A stretch of DNA of 64,000 nt from Stenotrophomonas raiganjensis (SeqCode) (GCF_030658505.1 NZ_JAUTXR010000189.1:186001-250000), one strand, 5' to 3'; shown: positions 41,750 to 51,129, counted from the first letter of the stretch. Notes: generated from the letters alone by a model not told the origin. Numbers and translations: made by a program.

Positions 41750-44700
41750 ATGCGTCCTGGTGCGACCACGCGTGACCGCTGGATCTGGATGACCTCCGCC
41801 GTGCTGCTGGCGGCAACCATCGCCCTGGAACTGGTGGTTCCACTGGGCTATGCCGTGTGGCTGGCCTATTTCCTGGCCGTGGGCGTCACGGTGTTCCAGC
41901 GCAGTGCACGGGCGCCCTTCATCGTCGCCGTGGTGGCCTGCGTGCTGCTGGTGGTCGGCTACAACATTGCTCCGGCCAGTTCAAATTCTGCGTTCTCATT
42001 CGTCAACCGCAGCATCGGTGGCGGCGCGTTCCTGATGATCGCGCTGATTGTTTCCCGCGCAATCCAGGCGCGACGCCAGGCGATGCGTGCGCTGTGGCTG
42101 CAGGAGGCGGAGAACGCGGTGGCGATGAGCCTGCGCGGTGATCTCGGTCCCGAGCAGATCGCCGAGGCGGCGGCGACCAGCCTGAGTGCGCAGCTGCAGG
42201 CCGATGTCGGTGCCGTCTACCGCTTGGAAGGCGGGCGGCTGCAGCTGACCGGTGGCCTGGCGCTGCCTTCCGGCATGCCGTCATCGTTGGCCCTGCAGGA
42301 AGGGCTGCCCGGACAGGTCGCCCGCGACGAACGGGTGCGGCACCTGCACGGCGACGATGCCGCACTACTGGAGCTGCAGACCAGCCTGGGCCGGCTGGCG
42401 GTGCGCGAACGCATCCTGGCCCCGATCAGCAGCGATGGTGCTGTGGTTGGCGTCATCGAACTGGGTCGTGCTCACGTCGGCGAGCAGCGCGAGCTGGACC
42501 GCGAATTGCTGGAGCGCTGTGCGGAGACCATCGGCATGGCCCTGCGGGCCTCGCTGCTGCGCGCACAGCTGGTGGTGCTGTTGGAGGAATCGCAGCGCCA
42601 GGGCGAGGAGCTGCAGGCCCAGCAGGAAGAGCTGCGCGTGGCCAACGAGGAGCTGGAAGAGCAGAGCCGCAGCCTGCAGCAGTCACAGAGCCACCTGGAA
42701 GAACAGCAGGCAGAGCTGGAGCAGAGCAATGTCCAGCTGGAAGAACGTACCCACGAGCTGGAGGCGCAGAAGCAGGCACTGCTGGTTGCGCAGAGCCAGC
42801 TGGTGCGCAACAGCAACGAGCTGGCTGCGACCTCGCGTTACAAGTCCGAGTTCCTGGCCAACATGTCGCACGAACTGCGCACGCCGCTGAACAGCTCGCT
42901 GATCCTGGCCAAGCTGCTGGCCGACAACAAGGACGGCACGCTCACCGAAGAGCAGGTGAAGTACGCGCGCGCGATCCTGTCGTCCAACAACGACCTGCTG
43001 GCGCTGATCAACGACATCCTCGACCTGTCGCGCATCGAGGCCGGCCACGTCGAGCTGGCGGACGAAGTGGTGGTGGTGGACAGCGTGCTGCAACGCCTGC
43101 GTGAGACGTTCGAACCGATGGCGCGGCAGAAGGGCCTGGCCTTGCAGATCGAGGCCGATGCGCTGGCGCCGAGCCAGCTGGTGGCCGACAGCCAGCGCCT
43201 GCAGCAGATCCTGAAGAACCTGCTGGCCAATGCGCTGAAGTTCACCGAGCATGGCAAGGTCAGCCTGCATGTGCGTGCCGGCGGCAACGGCCGCATCCGT
43301 TTCGAGGTCTGCGACAGCGGCATCGGCATCGCCCGCGAGCAGCTGCAGGTCATCTTCGAGGCCTTCCGACAGGCCGACGGCAGCACCCGCCGTCGTTACG
43401 GTGGCACCGGCCTGGGACTGTCGATCTCGCGCGACCTCGCCGAGCGCATGGGCGGCGACATCCAGGTCGACAGCGAACCAGGTCGTGGCAGCTGCTTCAT
43501 CCTGGAACTGCCGCTGCAGGGCGCGCCGGTTTCGGAACCGGGCGAAGTGCCTGCCGCCGCCTCAATGGCGCCTGCGCCGCAGCCTGCGCCGCCGATCGCT
43601 GCGCGCACTGCTGTCGCACCGACCGTTGCATCCGTGGCACCCGTCACCGCCAACGTAGCCGATGACCGTGGCCGCCGCCAGCGTGCCGGGCGCCTGATCC
43701 TGGCAGTGGAAGACGACGCCACGTTCGCCGAAGCGCTGGTGGCCCTGGCCCATGAACTGGATTTCGACTGCGTGGTGGCCGGGACGGCCGAAGAGGCGCT
43801 GGCCCTGGCCGGCGAACTGCGACCGAACGGCATCCTGCTCGATATCGGCCTGCCGGACGTGTCCGGCCTGAGCGTGCTGGAGCGCCTGAAGCGCAACCCC
43901 GATACCCGCCACATCCCGGTGCATGTGGTCTCGGCGATGGACCGCAGCCAGGTGGCGCGCGAGCTCGGCGCGATCGGGTTCGCGATCAAGCCGACCACGC
44001 GCGAGCGCCTGGTGAGCGCCATCGAGCAGCTGGAACAGACCAGCAGGCGCGACGTGCGGCGCCTGCTGATCGTCGAGGACGACAGCGAGCTGCGCCACAA
44101 CCTGGAACTGCTGCTGGGCCGCGAGCAGCTGCAGATCGTCGCAGTGGGCACCCTGGCCGGTGCGCTGGAACAGCTCAGCACGGTCACCTTTGATTGCATG
44201 GTGATGGACCTGTCGCTGCCCGACGGCAGCGGCTACGACCTGCTCGAGCACATGGCTGGCAACGACGATGTCGGCTTCCCGCCGGTGATCGTCTACACCG
44301 GCCGCGCGCTCAGCCGCGAGGAAGAGCAGCGCCTGCGCCGCTACTCGAAGAGCATCATCATCAAGGGCGCGCGTTCACCCGAACGCCTGCTGGATGAAGT
44401 CACCCTGTTCCTGCACAGCGTGGAGGCCAACCTGCCGAGCGACCAGCAGCGCCTGCTGCGCGAGGCCCGTCGCCGCGACACCGTGCTCGACGGACGCACC
44501 GTTCTGCTGGCCGAAGACGACGTGCGCAACATCTTCGCGTTGTCCAGCGTGCTCGAGCCGCTGGGCGTGACCCTGGAGATCGCGCGCAATGGCCAGGAAG
44601 CGGTGGACCGCTTGGCCGAACGCGAGGTCGACCTGGTGCTGATGGACATCATGATGCCGGAGAAGGATGGCTTGGCGGCGATGCGCGAGATCCGCGCGCA

Positions 44701-44860
44701 GCGCCACCTGCAGGACCTGCCGATCATCGCGTTGACCGCCAAGGCAATGCCGGACGACCGCGAGCGCTGCCTGCAGGCCGGCGCCAACGACTACATCGCC
44801 AAGCCCATCGATGTCGACAAGCTGGTGTCGCTGTGCCGGGTCTGGTGCTCGCGGCAATGA
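41750..44860 (+). CDS. GAF hybrid histidine kinase with three receiver domains
   Basis: A 1036-aa hub kinase. Three N-terminal membrane segments (about 10-110), GAF domain (about 130-280), long coiled coil rich in Gln/Glu (about 280-365), HisKA with His374 in NMSHELRTPLNSS, HATPase with the N, G1 and G2 boxes (GGTGLGLSISRDLAE), a Pro/Ala linker, then three receivers with phosphoacceptors Asp698, Asp820 and Asp966. This layout suits a multi-step phosphorelay. It is coupled by ATGA to cheR-like, cheB-like and receiver-kinase genes. Start ATG 41750. Confidence 0.9.
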   Translation: MRPGATTRDRWIWMTSAVLLAATIALELVVPLGYAVWLAYFLAVGVTVFQRSARAPFIVAVVACVLLVVGYNIAPASSNSAFSFVNRSIGGGAFLMIALIVSRAIQARRQAMRALWLQEAENAVAMSLRGDLGPEQIAEAAATSLSAQLQADVGAVYRLEGGRLQLTGGLALPSGMPSSLALQEGLPGQVARDERVRHLHGDDAALLELQTSLGRLAVRERILAPISSDGAVVGVIELGRAHVGEQRELDRELLERCAETIGMALRASLLRAQLVVLLEESQRQGEELQAQQEELRVANEELEEQSRSLQQSQSHLEEQQAELEQSNVQLEERTHELEAQKQALLVAQSQLVRNSNELAATSRYKSEFLANMSHELRTPLNSSLILAKLLADNKDGTLTEEQVKYARAILSSNNDLLALINDILDLSRIEAGHVELADEVVVVDSVLQRLRETFEPMARQKGLALQIEADALAPSQLVADSQRLQQILKNLLANALKFTEHGKVSLHVRAGGNGRIRFEVCDSGIGIAREQLQVIFEAFRQADGSTRRRYGGTGLGLSISRDLAERMGGDIQVDSEPGRGSCFILELPLQGAPVSEPGEVPAAASMAPAPQPAPPIAARTAVAPTVASVAPVTANVADDRGRRQRAGRLILAVEDDATFAEALVALAHELDFDCVVAGTAEEALALAGELRPNGILLDIGLPDVSGLSVLERLKRNPDTRHIPVHVVSAMDRSQVARELGAIGFAIKPTTRERLVSAIEQLEQTSRRDVRRLLIVEDDSELRHNLELLLGREQLQIVAVGTLAGALEQLSTVTFDCMVMDLSLPDGSGYDLLEHMAGNDDVGFPPVIVYTGRALSREEEQRLRRYSKSIIIKGARSPERLLDEVTLFLHSVEANLPSDQQRLLREARRRDTVLDGRTVLLAEDDVRNIFALSSVLEPLGVTLEIARNGQEAVDRLAEREVDLVLMDIMMPEKDGLAAMREIRAQRHLQDLPIIALTAKAMPDDRERCLQAGANDYIAKPIDVDKLVSLCRVWCSRQ

Positions 44861-45681
44861 ACGAACAGGCGTTGTTCGACCTGGAATTGAAGGTCCTGCT
44901 GGAAGCGCTGTACCAGCGCTACCACTATGACTTCCGCAGCTATGCGGTGTCGTCGCTGCGCCGGCGCATCCGCCAGGCCATGCAGCGCTACGAGTGCGAG
45001 CGCCTGGTCGACCTGCAGCATCGTCTGCTGCACGAGCCGGAGCTGTTCACGCAGGCGATGCAGTTCTTCACCGTGCAGGTCTCGGAGATGTTCCGTGACC
45101 CGGCCTATTTCCGCGAACTGCGCGAGCAGGTGGTGCCGGTGCTGCGCACTTATCCGTCGGTGAAACTGTGGGTGGCCGGCTGCAGCACTGGCGAGGAAGT
45201 ATGGTCGCTGGCGATCCTGCTGCACGAGGAAGGCCTGCTGGAGCGCAGCATCGTCTATGCCACCGACATCAATCCTGCGGCACTGGCTACTGCCGAGGCC
45301 GGTGCCTATGGCATCGACCGCATGGCGCAGTTCAGCCGCAACTATCTGGCGGCCGGAGGCACGGCATCGCTGTCCGACTACTACGCAACGGCCTACGACG
45401 GTGCGGTGTTCGACCGCCAGCTGCGCCGCAACGTGGTGTTCGCCGATCACAGCCTGGCCACCGACACCGTGTTCTCCGAAGTGCACCTGGTGTCGTGCCG
45501 CAATGTGCTGATCTATTTCAACCGCGACCTGCAGGACCGTGCGGTGGGCCTGTTCCGTGAAGCGCTGGTGCACCGCGGCTTCCTCGGCCTGGGCAGCAAG
45601 GAGTCGCTTCAGTTCGGGCGCCACCACGACGCCTTCGAGGTCTGCTCGCGCGAGCACCGCGTATACCGGAAGGTTGCGTGA
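44857..45681 (+). CDS. CheR-type protein-glutamate methyltransferase
   Basis: A 274-aa SAM-dependent methyltransferase with the CheR N-terminal helical domain and catalytic domain (FFTVQVSEMFRDPAYF, LWVAGCSTGEEVWSLAI, ATDINPAAL, CRNVLIYF). It overlaps both neighbours. No chemoreceptor is encoded nearby, so it may modify the kinase hub or a distant receptor rather than serve flagellar chemotaxis. Confidence 0.88.
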   Translation: MNEQALFDLELKVLLEALYQRYHYDFRSYAVSSLRRRIRQAMQRYECERLVDLQHRLLHEPELFTQAMQFFTVQVSEMFRDPAYFRELREQVVPVLRTYPSVKLWVAGCSTGEEVWSLAILLHEEGLLERSIVYATDINPAALATAEAGAYGIDRMAQFSRNYLAAGGTASLSDYYATAYDGAVFDRQLRRNVVFADHSLATDTVFSEVHLVSCRNVLIYFNRDLQDRAVGLFREALVHRGFLGLGSKESLQFGRHHDAFEVCSREHRVYRKVA

Positions 45682-46256
45682 TGGTAGTGCAGGCGCGCCC
45701 TGCGGTCGTGGTGGTGGGTGCTTCCGCAGGAGGTGTCGCTGCACTGCAGGCGGTGCTGGGTGCACTGCCGGCGCGTTTGCCGGCGCCGGTGCTGGCGGTA
45801 CTGCACCTGCCGCGCGATCGCACCAGCCGCATTGCCGCGGTGCTGGCGCCGTACTGCGCGCTGCCGGTGCGCGAGGCAGAGGACAAGCAGCCGCTGCAGC
45901 CCGGCACGGTCACGTTCGCGCCACCGGACTACCACCTGCTGGTGGAGGATGCCGGTTCGGTAGCGTTGTCGGTGGACGCGCCGGTGCTGTTTTCGCGCCC
46001 GGCCATCGACCCGCTGTTCGAATCGGCGGCGGCGGTGTTCGGCGCGCAGGTGCTGGCCCTGCTGCTGACCGGTGCCAGCAGTGATGGCAGTGAGGGCGTG
46101 GCCGCCGTGCGCGCCGCCGGTGGCCGTGCCTGGCTGCAATGTCCCGAGGAGGCCGAGGCATCGATGATGCCGGCCTCCGCCCTGCAGCACGCCGGTGCCG
46201 ATGCCGTGCTGCCCCTTGAACTGATGTGTCGTCGCCTGAAGGAGTTGTTTGCATGA
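45681..46256 (+). CDS. CheB-type methylesterase domain protein
   Basis: A 191-aa protein of the CheB catalytic domain alone, without a receiver. The Ser15-His42-Asp triad sits in GASAGGV, LHLPRDRTS and LLTGASSDGSEG. It starts on the last base of the cheR stop and overlaps the following gene by 4 bp. With no receiver its activity must be controlled otherwise, perhaps by the adjacent kinases. Confidence 0.87.
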   Translation: MVVQARPAVVVVGASAGGVAALQAVLGALPARLPAPVLAVLHLPRDRTSRIAAVLAPYCALPVREAEDKQPLQPGTVTFAPPDYHLLVEDAGSVALSVDAPVLFSRPAIDPLFESAAAVFGAQVLALLLTGASSDGSEGVAAVRAAGGRAWLQCPEEAEASMMPASALQHAGADAVLPLELMCRRLKELFA

Positions 46257-47386
46257 ACCTGTTGCCACCGGACCCTGCGCAGTCGCAGTCCCCGGTCAAC
46301 CTGCTGATCGTCGATGACGTGCCGCAGAACCTGGTCGCCATGCAGGCGCTGCTGCAGCGTGAAGGGGTCAACCTGCTGCTGGCGGGCTCGGGCGCGCAGG
46401 CGCTGGAGCTGCTGCTGGAGCATGAGGTGGCACTGGCGTTGCTGGACGTGCACATGCCTGAGATCGACGGCTTCACCCTGGCCGAACTGATGCGCGGCTC
46501 GCATCGCAGCCGCACGGTGCCGATCATCTTCCTGACCGCCTCGCCGGACGATCCGGTACGTGCGTTCAAGGGCTATGAAACCGGCGCGGTGGACTTCCTG
46601 CACAAGCCGGTGGCGCCGCAGGTGATCCTGAGCAAAGTCAATGTCTTCATCGAGCTGTACCAGCAGCGCCAGTTGCTGAAGGCCCGCAACGAAGCACTGG
46701 AGCGCGCGCTCAAGCTCAACGAGACGATGGCCGCTGTGCTGACCCATGACCTGCGCACGCCGTTGTCGGCGATCCTGCTGTGTGCCGACAAGCTGGCGCT
46801 GGAGCTTCCTGCGGACAATACCGGGGCGCAGCAGACGCTGGCGCACCTGGAGGCCAGCACCCTGCGCATGGCGCGGATGGTCGAGCAGTTGCTGGACTTC
46901 TCGCGGATCCGCAGTGGCGGCCTGCGCCTGCAGGCCACCACCTGCGACCTGCGCGAGGTCACCCACGCGGTGATCGTCGAAGCAGGCAGCGCCCACGGCC
47001 ACGAGCGCATTCGCTTCGACGTGGTCGGCGATACGCGCCTGCAGGGCGACATGGACCGCCTGGGGCAGATTGCAGCCAACCTGGTGGGCAATGCGCTGAC
47101 GCATGGCAGCGAGGCACACGTGCAGCTGGATGGCAGCGATGCCCGCGCGGTCGTGCTGCGGGTGAGCAATGCCGGCCATATCGATGATGCGCTGTTGCCG
47201 CGGCTGTTCGAACCGTTCAAGGCCAGCTTCCACCAGAGCAACGGGCTGGGGCTGGGCCTGTACATCGTGGATCAGTTCGTGCGCGCGCACGGCGGCCGGA
47301 TCGGGGCACGCAACGACGCTGGGCAGGTCGTGTTCGAGGCCATGCTGCCGCGGCGATGGGACGGCACGGGCGCCATCGCATCCTGA
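46253..47386 (+). CDS. receiver-histidine kinase hybrid
   Basis: A 377-aa soluble protein: receiver first (phosphoacceptor Asp65 in LLDVHMPEIDG; Lys in HKPVAP), coiled linker, HisKA with His165 in LTHDLRTPLS, and HATPase with NLVGNAL and NGLGLGLYIVDQF. This order indicates a kinase whose activity is set by phosphorylation of its own receiver. It is last of the four-gene signalling operon. Confidence 0.9.
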   Translation: MNLLPPDPAQSQSPVNLLIVDDVPQNLVAMQALLQREGVNLLLAGSGAQALELLLEHEVALALLDVHMPEIDGFTLAELMRGSHRSRTVPIIFLTASPDDPVRAFKGYETGAVDFLHKPVAPQVILSKVNVFIELYQQRQLLKARNEALERALKLNETMAAVLTHDLRTPLSAILLCADKLALELPADNTGAQQTLAHLEASTLRMARMVEQLLDFSRIRSGGLRLQATTCDLREVTHAVIVEAGSAHGHERIRFDVVGDTRLQGDMDRLGQIAANLVGNALTHGSEAHVQLDGSDARAVVLRVSNAGHIDDALLPRLFEPFKASFHQSNGLGLGLYIVDQFVRAHGGRIGARNDAGQVVFEAMLPRRWDGTGAIAS

Positions 47387-47469
47387 ATTCTTCAGGAAGC
47401 GCGCGGGTGAATTGAGACGGGCTCGTCCGCAACTGTTACCGTGCTTGCACGTCCAGCCAAGGAAGCACC

Positions 47470-47898
47470 ATGCCATTGCGCGCCATCGCCTACGTCAGCC
47501 AGGCGCTGCCGGAGCTCTCCAGCCAACGCCTGCAGGCGCTGGTTGACGATGCCGCACGTTTCAACAAGATGGCGGGGGTGACCGGGGTGCTGCTGCACGA
47601 TGGCGCTCGCTTCCTGCAGTACATCGAGGGACCGCCGGATGGCATCGACTCGGTGTACGAGCGCATCCTCCAGGCCGGTAGCCACATCGACATCATCGAG
47701 CTGGCGCGCGGCCGCCTCGGCCAGCGGCAGTTTCCGTACTGGTCGATGCGGGCGTTGCCGGTGGAGGCATCGTTCCTGCGCCAGCTGTCATCCAGCGACT
47801 GGTCCGGTTTCACCCGGGCGCTGGAAGGGGACCGCGCGGTGCCGACCCCGGTCGACATGCTGGACGCGGTGGTGCAGCCGGCGCTGCATGCGGGCTGA
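47470..47898 (+). CDS. BLUF-domain blue-light photoreceptor
   Basis: A 142-aa flavin photoreceptor. The residues needed for BLUF photochemistry are all in place: Tyr8 (IAYVS), Asn32 (FNKMAGVTGVLL), Gln50 (FLQYIEG), and Trp91/Met93 (YWSM), the same numbering as short PixD-type proteins. About 45 residues follow the domain. It lies 83 bp after the signalling operon and may feed light input into it through protein contact; that link is inference. Confidence 0.92.
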   Translation: MPLRAIAYVSQALPELSSQRLQALVDDAARFNKMAGVTGVLLHDGARFLQYIEGPPDGIDSVYERILQAGSHIDIIELARGRLGQRQFPYWSMRALPVEASFLRQLSSSDWSGFTRALEGDRAVPTPVDMLDAVVQPALHAG

Positions 47899-47901
47899 CG
47901 T

Positions 47902-48222
47902 TCAGCGTGATGCTCCACTGCAGTAGGCCGCGTGCAAGGCCTGCAGTACACCCAGGGCAGGTCCTTCAACCACTCGGTAGTGGATTGCCTGAGCTTCGCG
48001 CCGGGTTGCCACGATCTCCATCGCGCGCAGGACCGCCAGATGCTGGGACAGCGCCGACGCGCTCAGCCCGGTCAGCACCTGCAGCTCCGGCACGGGAGCC
48101 TCACCCTCGACCAGGCGGCACAACACCCTCAGGCGGGCGGGGTGGGCCAGGCTCTTGAGCAGCGCAGCTGCCTGTGAAGCGTGTTCGGCCATTGCGGCGC
48201 TGTCGGGCAGGGTCCGGGCCAT
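47902..48222 (-). CDS. ArsR-family repressor, BigR/persulfide-sensor type
   Basis: A 106-aa winged-helix repressor (LKSLAHPARLRVLCRLVEGE, then LTGLSASALSQHLAVLRAMEIVATRREAQAIHYRV). It lacks arsenic/zinc Cys motifs but has Cys35 and Cys101, the two-cysteine pattern of BigR/SqrR sensors of persulfide. It is divergent from a YeeE/YedE transporter pair across a perfect 31-bp operator, as in bigR loci. Confidence 0.85.
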   Translation of the reverse strand: MARTLPDSAAMAEHASQAAALLKSLAHPARLRVLCRLVEGEAPVPELQVLTGLSASALSQHLAVLRAMEIVATRREAQAIHYRVVEGPALGVLQALHAAYCSGASR

Positions 48223-48236
48223 GCTTGACCTTTTTG

Positions 48237-48267
48237 TTTAGGATGATCTAATTTAGATAAACCTAAA
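48237..48267. promoter_or_regulatory. 31-bp palindromic operator for the BigR-like repressor
   Basis: TTTAGG, three bases, ATCTAA, one base, TTAGAT, three bases, CCTAAA: both half-sites match exactly on the two strands. It is centred between the divergent arsR-type and transporter genes, ending 40 bp before the transporter ATG and starting 15 bp upstream of the repressor ATG. Autoregulation of the repressor and control of the transporter is the likely use. Confidence 0.88.
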
Positions 48268-48307
48268 TAAAAAGGCAATCCATGTACGGCAGCAATGAGG
48301 GCAGGGC

Positions 48308-48742
48308 ATGAACCTGCCATGGAATGCGGTGGCGGGGGGCGCGTTGATCGGCGCCGCTGCGGTGCTGTTGCTGGCCAGCATCGGGCGTGTGGCGGGCATC
48401 AGCGGCATCGCCGCGGGCAGTCTGGCAGCCGGTGGCGAGCGTGGCTGGCGCTGGGCATTCCTGGCCGGCCTGCTCGCCTCGGCGGGGCTGGTGCTGTGGT
48501 GGCAGTCGGTGCCCGAGGCATCGCCGCGGGTGCTGCTGCGCGATGCGTTGCCGGCCTGGCAGTTGCTGGGCGCCGGCCTGCTGGTCGGTTTCGGTACGCG
48601 CTTGGGCAGCGGTTGCACCAGTGGCCACGGCGTGTGTGGCATGGCCCGCGGTTCGAAGCGATCGCTGCTGGCGGTGCTGGTGTTCATGGCCTGCGCGATG
48701 CTGACCACCTTCCTGGTCCGGCACGGGGGAGGCCAGGCATGA
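48308..48742 (+). CDS. YeeE/YedE-family half-transporter (first subunit)
   Basis: A 144-aa membrane protein with four to five hydrophobic segments and the signature GFGTRLGSGCTSGHGVCGMARGS near residues 93-115, including the conserved Cys102 and Cys109. Together with the next gene it makes up the two halves of a PmpAB/YeeE-like transporter for thiosulfate or related sulfur compounds. The link to a persulfide-type repressor supports sulfur handling. Confidence 0.86.
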   Translation: MNLPWNAVAGGALIGAAAVLLLASIGRVAGISGIAAGSLAAGGERGWRWAFLAGLLASAGLVLWWQSVPEASPRVLLRDALPAWQLLGAGLLVGFGTRLGSGCTSGHGVCGMARGSKRSLLAVLVFMACAMLTTFLVRHGGGQA

Positions 48743-49152
48743 GTCGTCCGCTATGCGCCGCGGCCGTGTCCGGTGCGCTGTTTGGCGCTGGTCTGGCACT
48801 GTCCGGCATGACCGATGCGCGTCGCGTGCTCGGTTTCCTCGACATCATGGGCGACTTCGATCCCACCCTGATGTGGGTGCTGGGCTCGGCGCTGCTGGTC
48901 AGTGCACTCGGCCAGCGCTGGGTGCTGCGGCGCGCGCAGCCGTGGTTGGCGGTGCGCTTCTGGTTGCCCTCTGCGCGCGATGTCGATGCCCGTCTTCTGC
49001 TGGGCGCTGCGCTGTTCGGCATCGGCTGGGGATGGGCCGGCTATTGCCCCGGTCCGGCCATCGCTGGGCTGGCGGTGGCATCGCGTGAGGCACTGTGGTT
49101 CGTGCCTGCCATGGTGCTGGGCTTCTGGGTGCACGATCGCTTCGTGCGCTGA
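48739..49152 (+). CDS. YeeE/YedE-family half-transporter (second subunit)
   Basis: A 137-aa membrane protein with the paired signature FGAGLALSGMTDARRVLGFLD at the start and FGIGWGWAGYCPGPAIAGLA near residues 92-111, with the conserved Cys. It overlaps the first subunit gene by 4 bp (ATGA), as in other pmpAB pairs. Confidence 0.86.
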   Translation: MSRPLCAAAVSGALFGAGLALSGMTDARRVLGFLDIMGDFDPTLMWVLGSALLVSALGQRWVLRRAQPWLAVRFWLPSARDVDARLLLGAALFGIGWGWAGYCPGPAIAGLAVASREALWFVPAMVLGFWVHDRFVR

Positions 49153-49219
49153 CGCTTCACTCCTGTGTCACCATGGATCGGGTCAGATCGTTGGATCACG
49201 GGGAAAGGAGCGTAGTGAC

Positions 49220-50272
49220 ATGGCACGGATGAAGTGGAAGGAAAAGGCGATGCTGGCCGTGGCGCTGGCGTCTGCGATCACGCCGGCGCTGGCCTGCACG
49301 CGCGCGGTGTACCTGGGCGACAACGGTGATGTGATCACCGCACGTTCGATGGACTGGAAGGTCGACGTGGCGACCAACCTGTACGTGCTGCCGCGCGGCA
49401 TTGCGCGCACCGGCCTGGCCGGCCCGAAGTCGCTGGCGTGGACCGCGCGCTATGGCAGCGTGGTGGCCACCGGCTACGACGTATCGACCACCGATGGCAT
49501 GAACGAGAAGGGCCTGGTGGCCAACCTGCTGTGGCTGGTCGAATCGGAGTATCCACAGCAGCGCGGCAACAAACCGGGCCTGGCGATTTCGCTGTGGGCA
49601 CAGTACGTGCTGGACAATTTCGCCACGGTCGAAGAGGCGGTGGCTGCGTTGAAGCGCGAGCCGTTCTCGATCGTCACCGACAAGGTGCCTGGAGAAGACC
49701 GCCAGGCGACGCTGCACCTGTCGCTGTCCGATGCCAGCGGCGACAGCGCCATCGTCGAGTACATCGGCGGGCGCCAGGTGATCCACCATGACCGGCGCTA
49801 CCAGGTGATGACCAACTCGCCGATCTTCGAGCAGCAGCTGGCGCTGAACAGCTACTGGCAGCAGATCGGTGGCACGGTGATGCTGCCTGGAACCAATCGT
49901 TCCGCCGACCGCTTCGCGCGCGCCTCGTTCTACATCAATGCCATTCCCAAGGCCGAAGACCCGGTAGTGGCCCTGGCCAGCGTGTTCAGCGTGATCCGCA
50001 ACGCGTCGGTGCCGTACGGCATCACCACGCCGGGCGAGCCGAACATCTCCTCCACGCGCTGGCGCACGGTGGCCGACCACAAGCGGCGGCTGTACTTCTT
50101 CGAGTCGGCGTTGACCCCGAACACCTTCTGGGTTGATCTGAACAAGGTCGACTTCGGCCGCCAGGTGCTCAAGCTGGACCTCGGCAAGGACCAGCGCAAC
50201 ACCTTTGCCGGCGATGCACTGGGCCACTTCGTGCCCAGCGCACCCTTCACCTTCCTCGGCGTCGACGGTTAG
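49220..50272 (+). CDS. choloylglycine hydrolase/penicillin V acylase-like amidase
   Basis: Ntn-hydrolase of 350 aa. A signal peptide (MLAVALASAITPALA) ends directly before Cys26, which becomes the N-terminal nucleophile of the mature periplasmic enzyme; CTRAVYLGDNGDVITARSMDW is the family opening. Members cleave bile-salt conjugates, penicillin V or acyl-homoserine lactones; the substrate is not decidable here. Start ATG 49220 with GGAG upstream. It converges on the next gene with a 4-bp overlap. Confidence 0.88.
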   Translation: MARMKWKEKAMLAVALASAITPALACTRAVYLGDNGDVITARSMDWKVDVATNLYVLPRGIARTGLAGPKSLAWTARYGSVVATGYDVSTTDGMNEKGLVANLLWLVESEYPQQRGNKPGLAISLWAQYVLDNFATVEEAVAALKREPFSIVTDKVPGEDRQATLHLSLSDASGDSAIVEYIGGRQVIHHDRRYQVMTNSPIFEQQLALNSYWQQIGGTVMLPGTNRSADRFARASFYINAIPKAEDPVVALASVFSVIRNASVPYGITTPGEPNISSTRWRTVADHKRRLYFFESALTPNTFWVDLNKVDFGRQVLKLDLGKDQRNTFAGDALGHFVPSAPFTFLGVDG

Positions 50273-51048
50273 TTCGACGCCTGGCTGGCAGCCGGGTAGA
50301 CCGCCTGGATGGTGCAGCTGCCGTGGGTGTACTGCGGCAGCGGTGCCAGTGAAGCGTTGCGCAGGTCGCCCGCTTCGAAGTCGGCGGTGAGGATGCGATC
50401 GCCGGGATTGCCACAGATCAGGCCATTCTGCATGCCGGAATGGAAGCTGAGCTGGGGGGCGCGGTCGAGCTGGCGGCAGTGGCTGCCCAGTTCCACGCGG
50501 TAATAGCGATGGCCACCGTTGCGGTGTGGATTGGTCTCCACCAGCATGCCTTGCGGGTCGGACGCCCACGCCCGTACGTTGCGGGTGGCGAAGCAGTACG
50601 ACGCAGAACCGCCAAAGCCGCGGCGGACCTCCTTGCGCTCGCGGACGGTCATGGCGGGCAGGGTGGCGGTGCGCAGGCGGTCGCTGTCGCGGGCCACGCT
50701 GGCGTAGTCGCGGTTCGGCACCGGGGTGACCGCGCTGACGGCGCAGCGGCGGCCATCGACCACGACGCGCTCGCTGGGGCGACCGCATGCCCAACCGGCG
50801 GGCGCTTCCAGCTTCAGCGTGGTTGCGGCGCGGACCCCGGGGCAGTCTTCGCTGAAGTCGATGCGATAGGCCTGGCCGGACGCAGCGCGCAGTGCGATCG
50901 AGCGCGGCGAGGCCTGTTCCACTTCCTGCACGCCGACCGCATCCATGCAGTGCGGGGCCGGGGGCGTGCGTTCCTGTGCCACGGCGGGGGCCGCGAGCGC
51001 CAGGCCGAGGCTGGCGGCAAGCACTGCGAGTACGCGCTGATGGGTCAT
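50269..51048 (-). CDS. secreted two-repeat protein, DUF6491-like
   Basis: A 259-aa exported protein with a signal peptide (VLAVLAASLGLALAAPAVA). Two similar halves each contain a YRI/YRV-beta-C segment and a late Cys: AYRIDFSEDCPG with GRRCAVSAVTPV, and YYRVELGSHCRQL with GSCTIQAVYP. The layout resembles DUF6491 proteins of Xanthomonadales, here as a tandem. ATG 51048 has GGGAG at 8 bp; function unknown. Confidence 0.65.
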   Translation of the reverse strand: MTHQRVLAVLAASLGLALAAPAVAQERTPPAPHCMDAVGVQEVEQASPRSIALRAASGQAYRIDFSEDCPGVRAATTLKLEAPAGWACGRPSERVVVDGRRCAVSAVTPVPNRDYASVARDSDRLRTATLPAMTVRERKEVRRGFGGSASYCFATRNVRAWASDPQGMLVETNPHRNGGHRYYRVELGSHCRQLDRAPQLSFHSGMQNGLICGNPGDRILTADFEAGDLRNASLAPLPQYTHGSCTIQAVYPAASQASN

Positions 51049-51129
51049 GACCTGCACTCCCTGCGTTGGATGACGGCTCGACTATAGCAGCGGTTTGCAC
51101 GGCCGTTGCTACACGCGCACACTGCCCGG

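Noticed and set aside
44857..46256. Flagellar chemotaxis cluster
   Set aside because: cheR- and cheB-like genes are present, but there is no cheA, cheW, cheY or chemoreceptor gene; the context is a hybrid-kinase operon.
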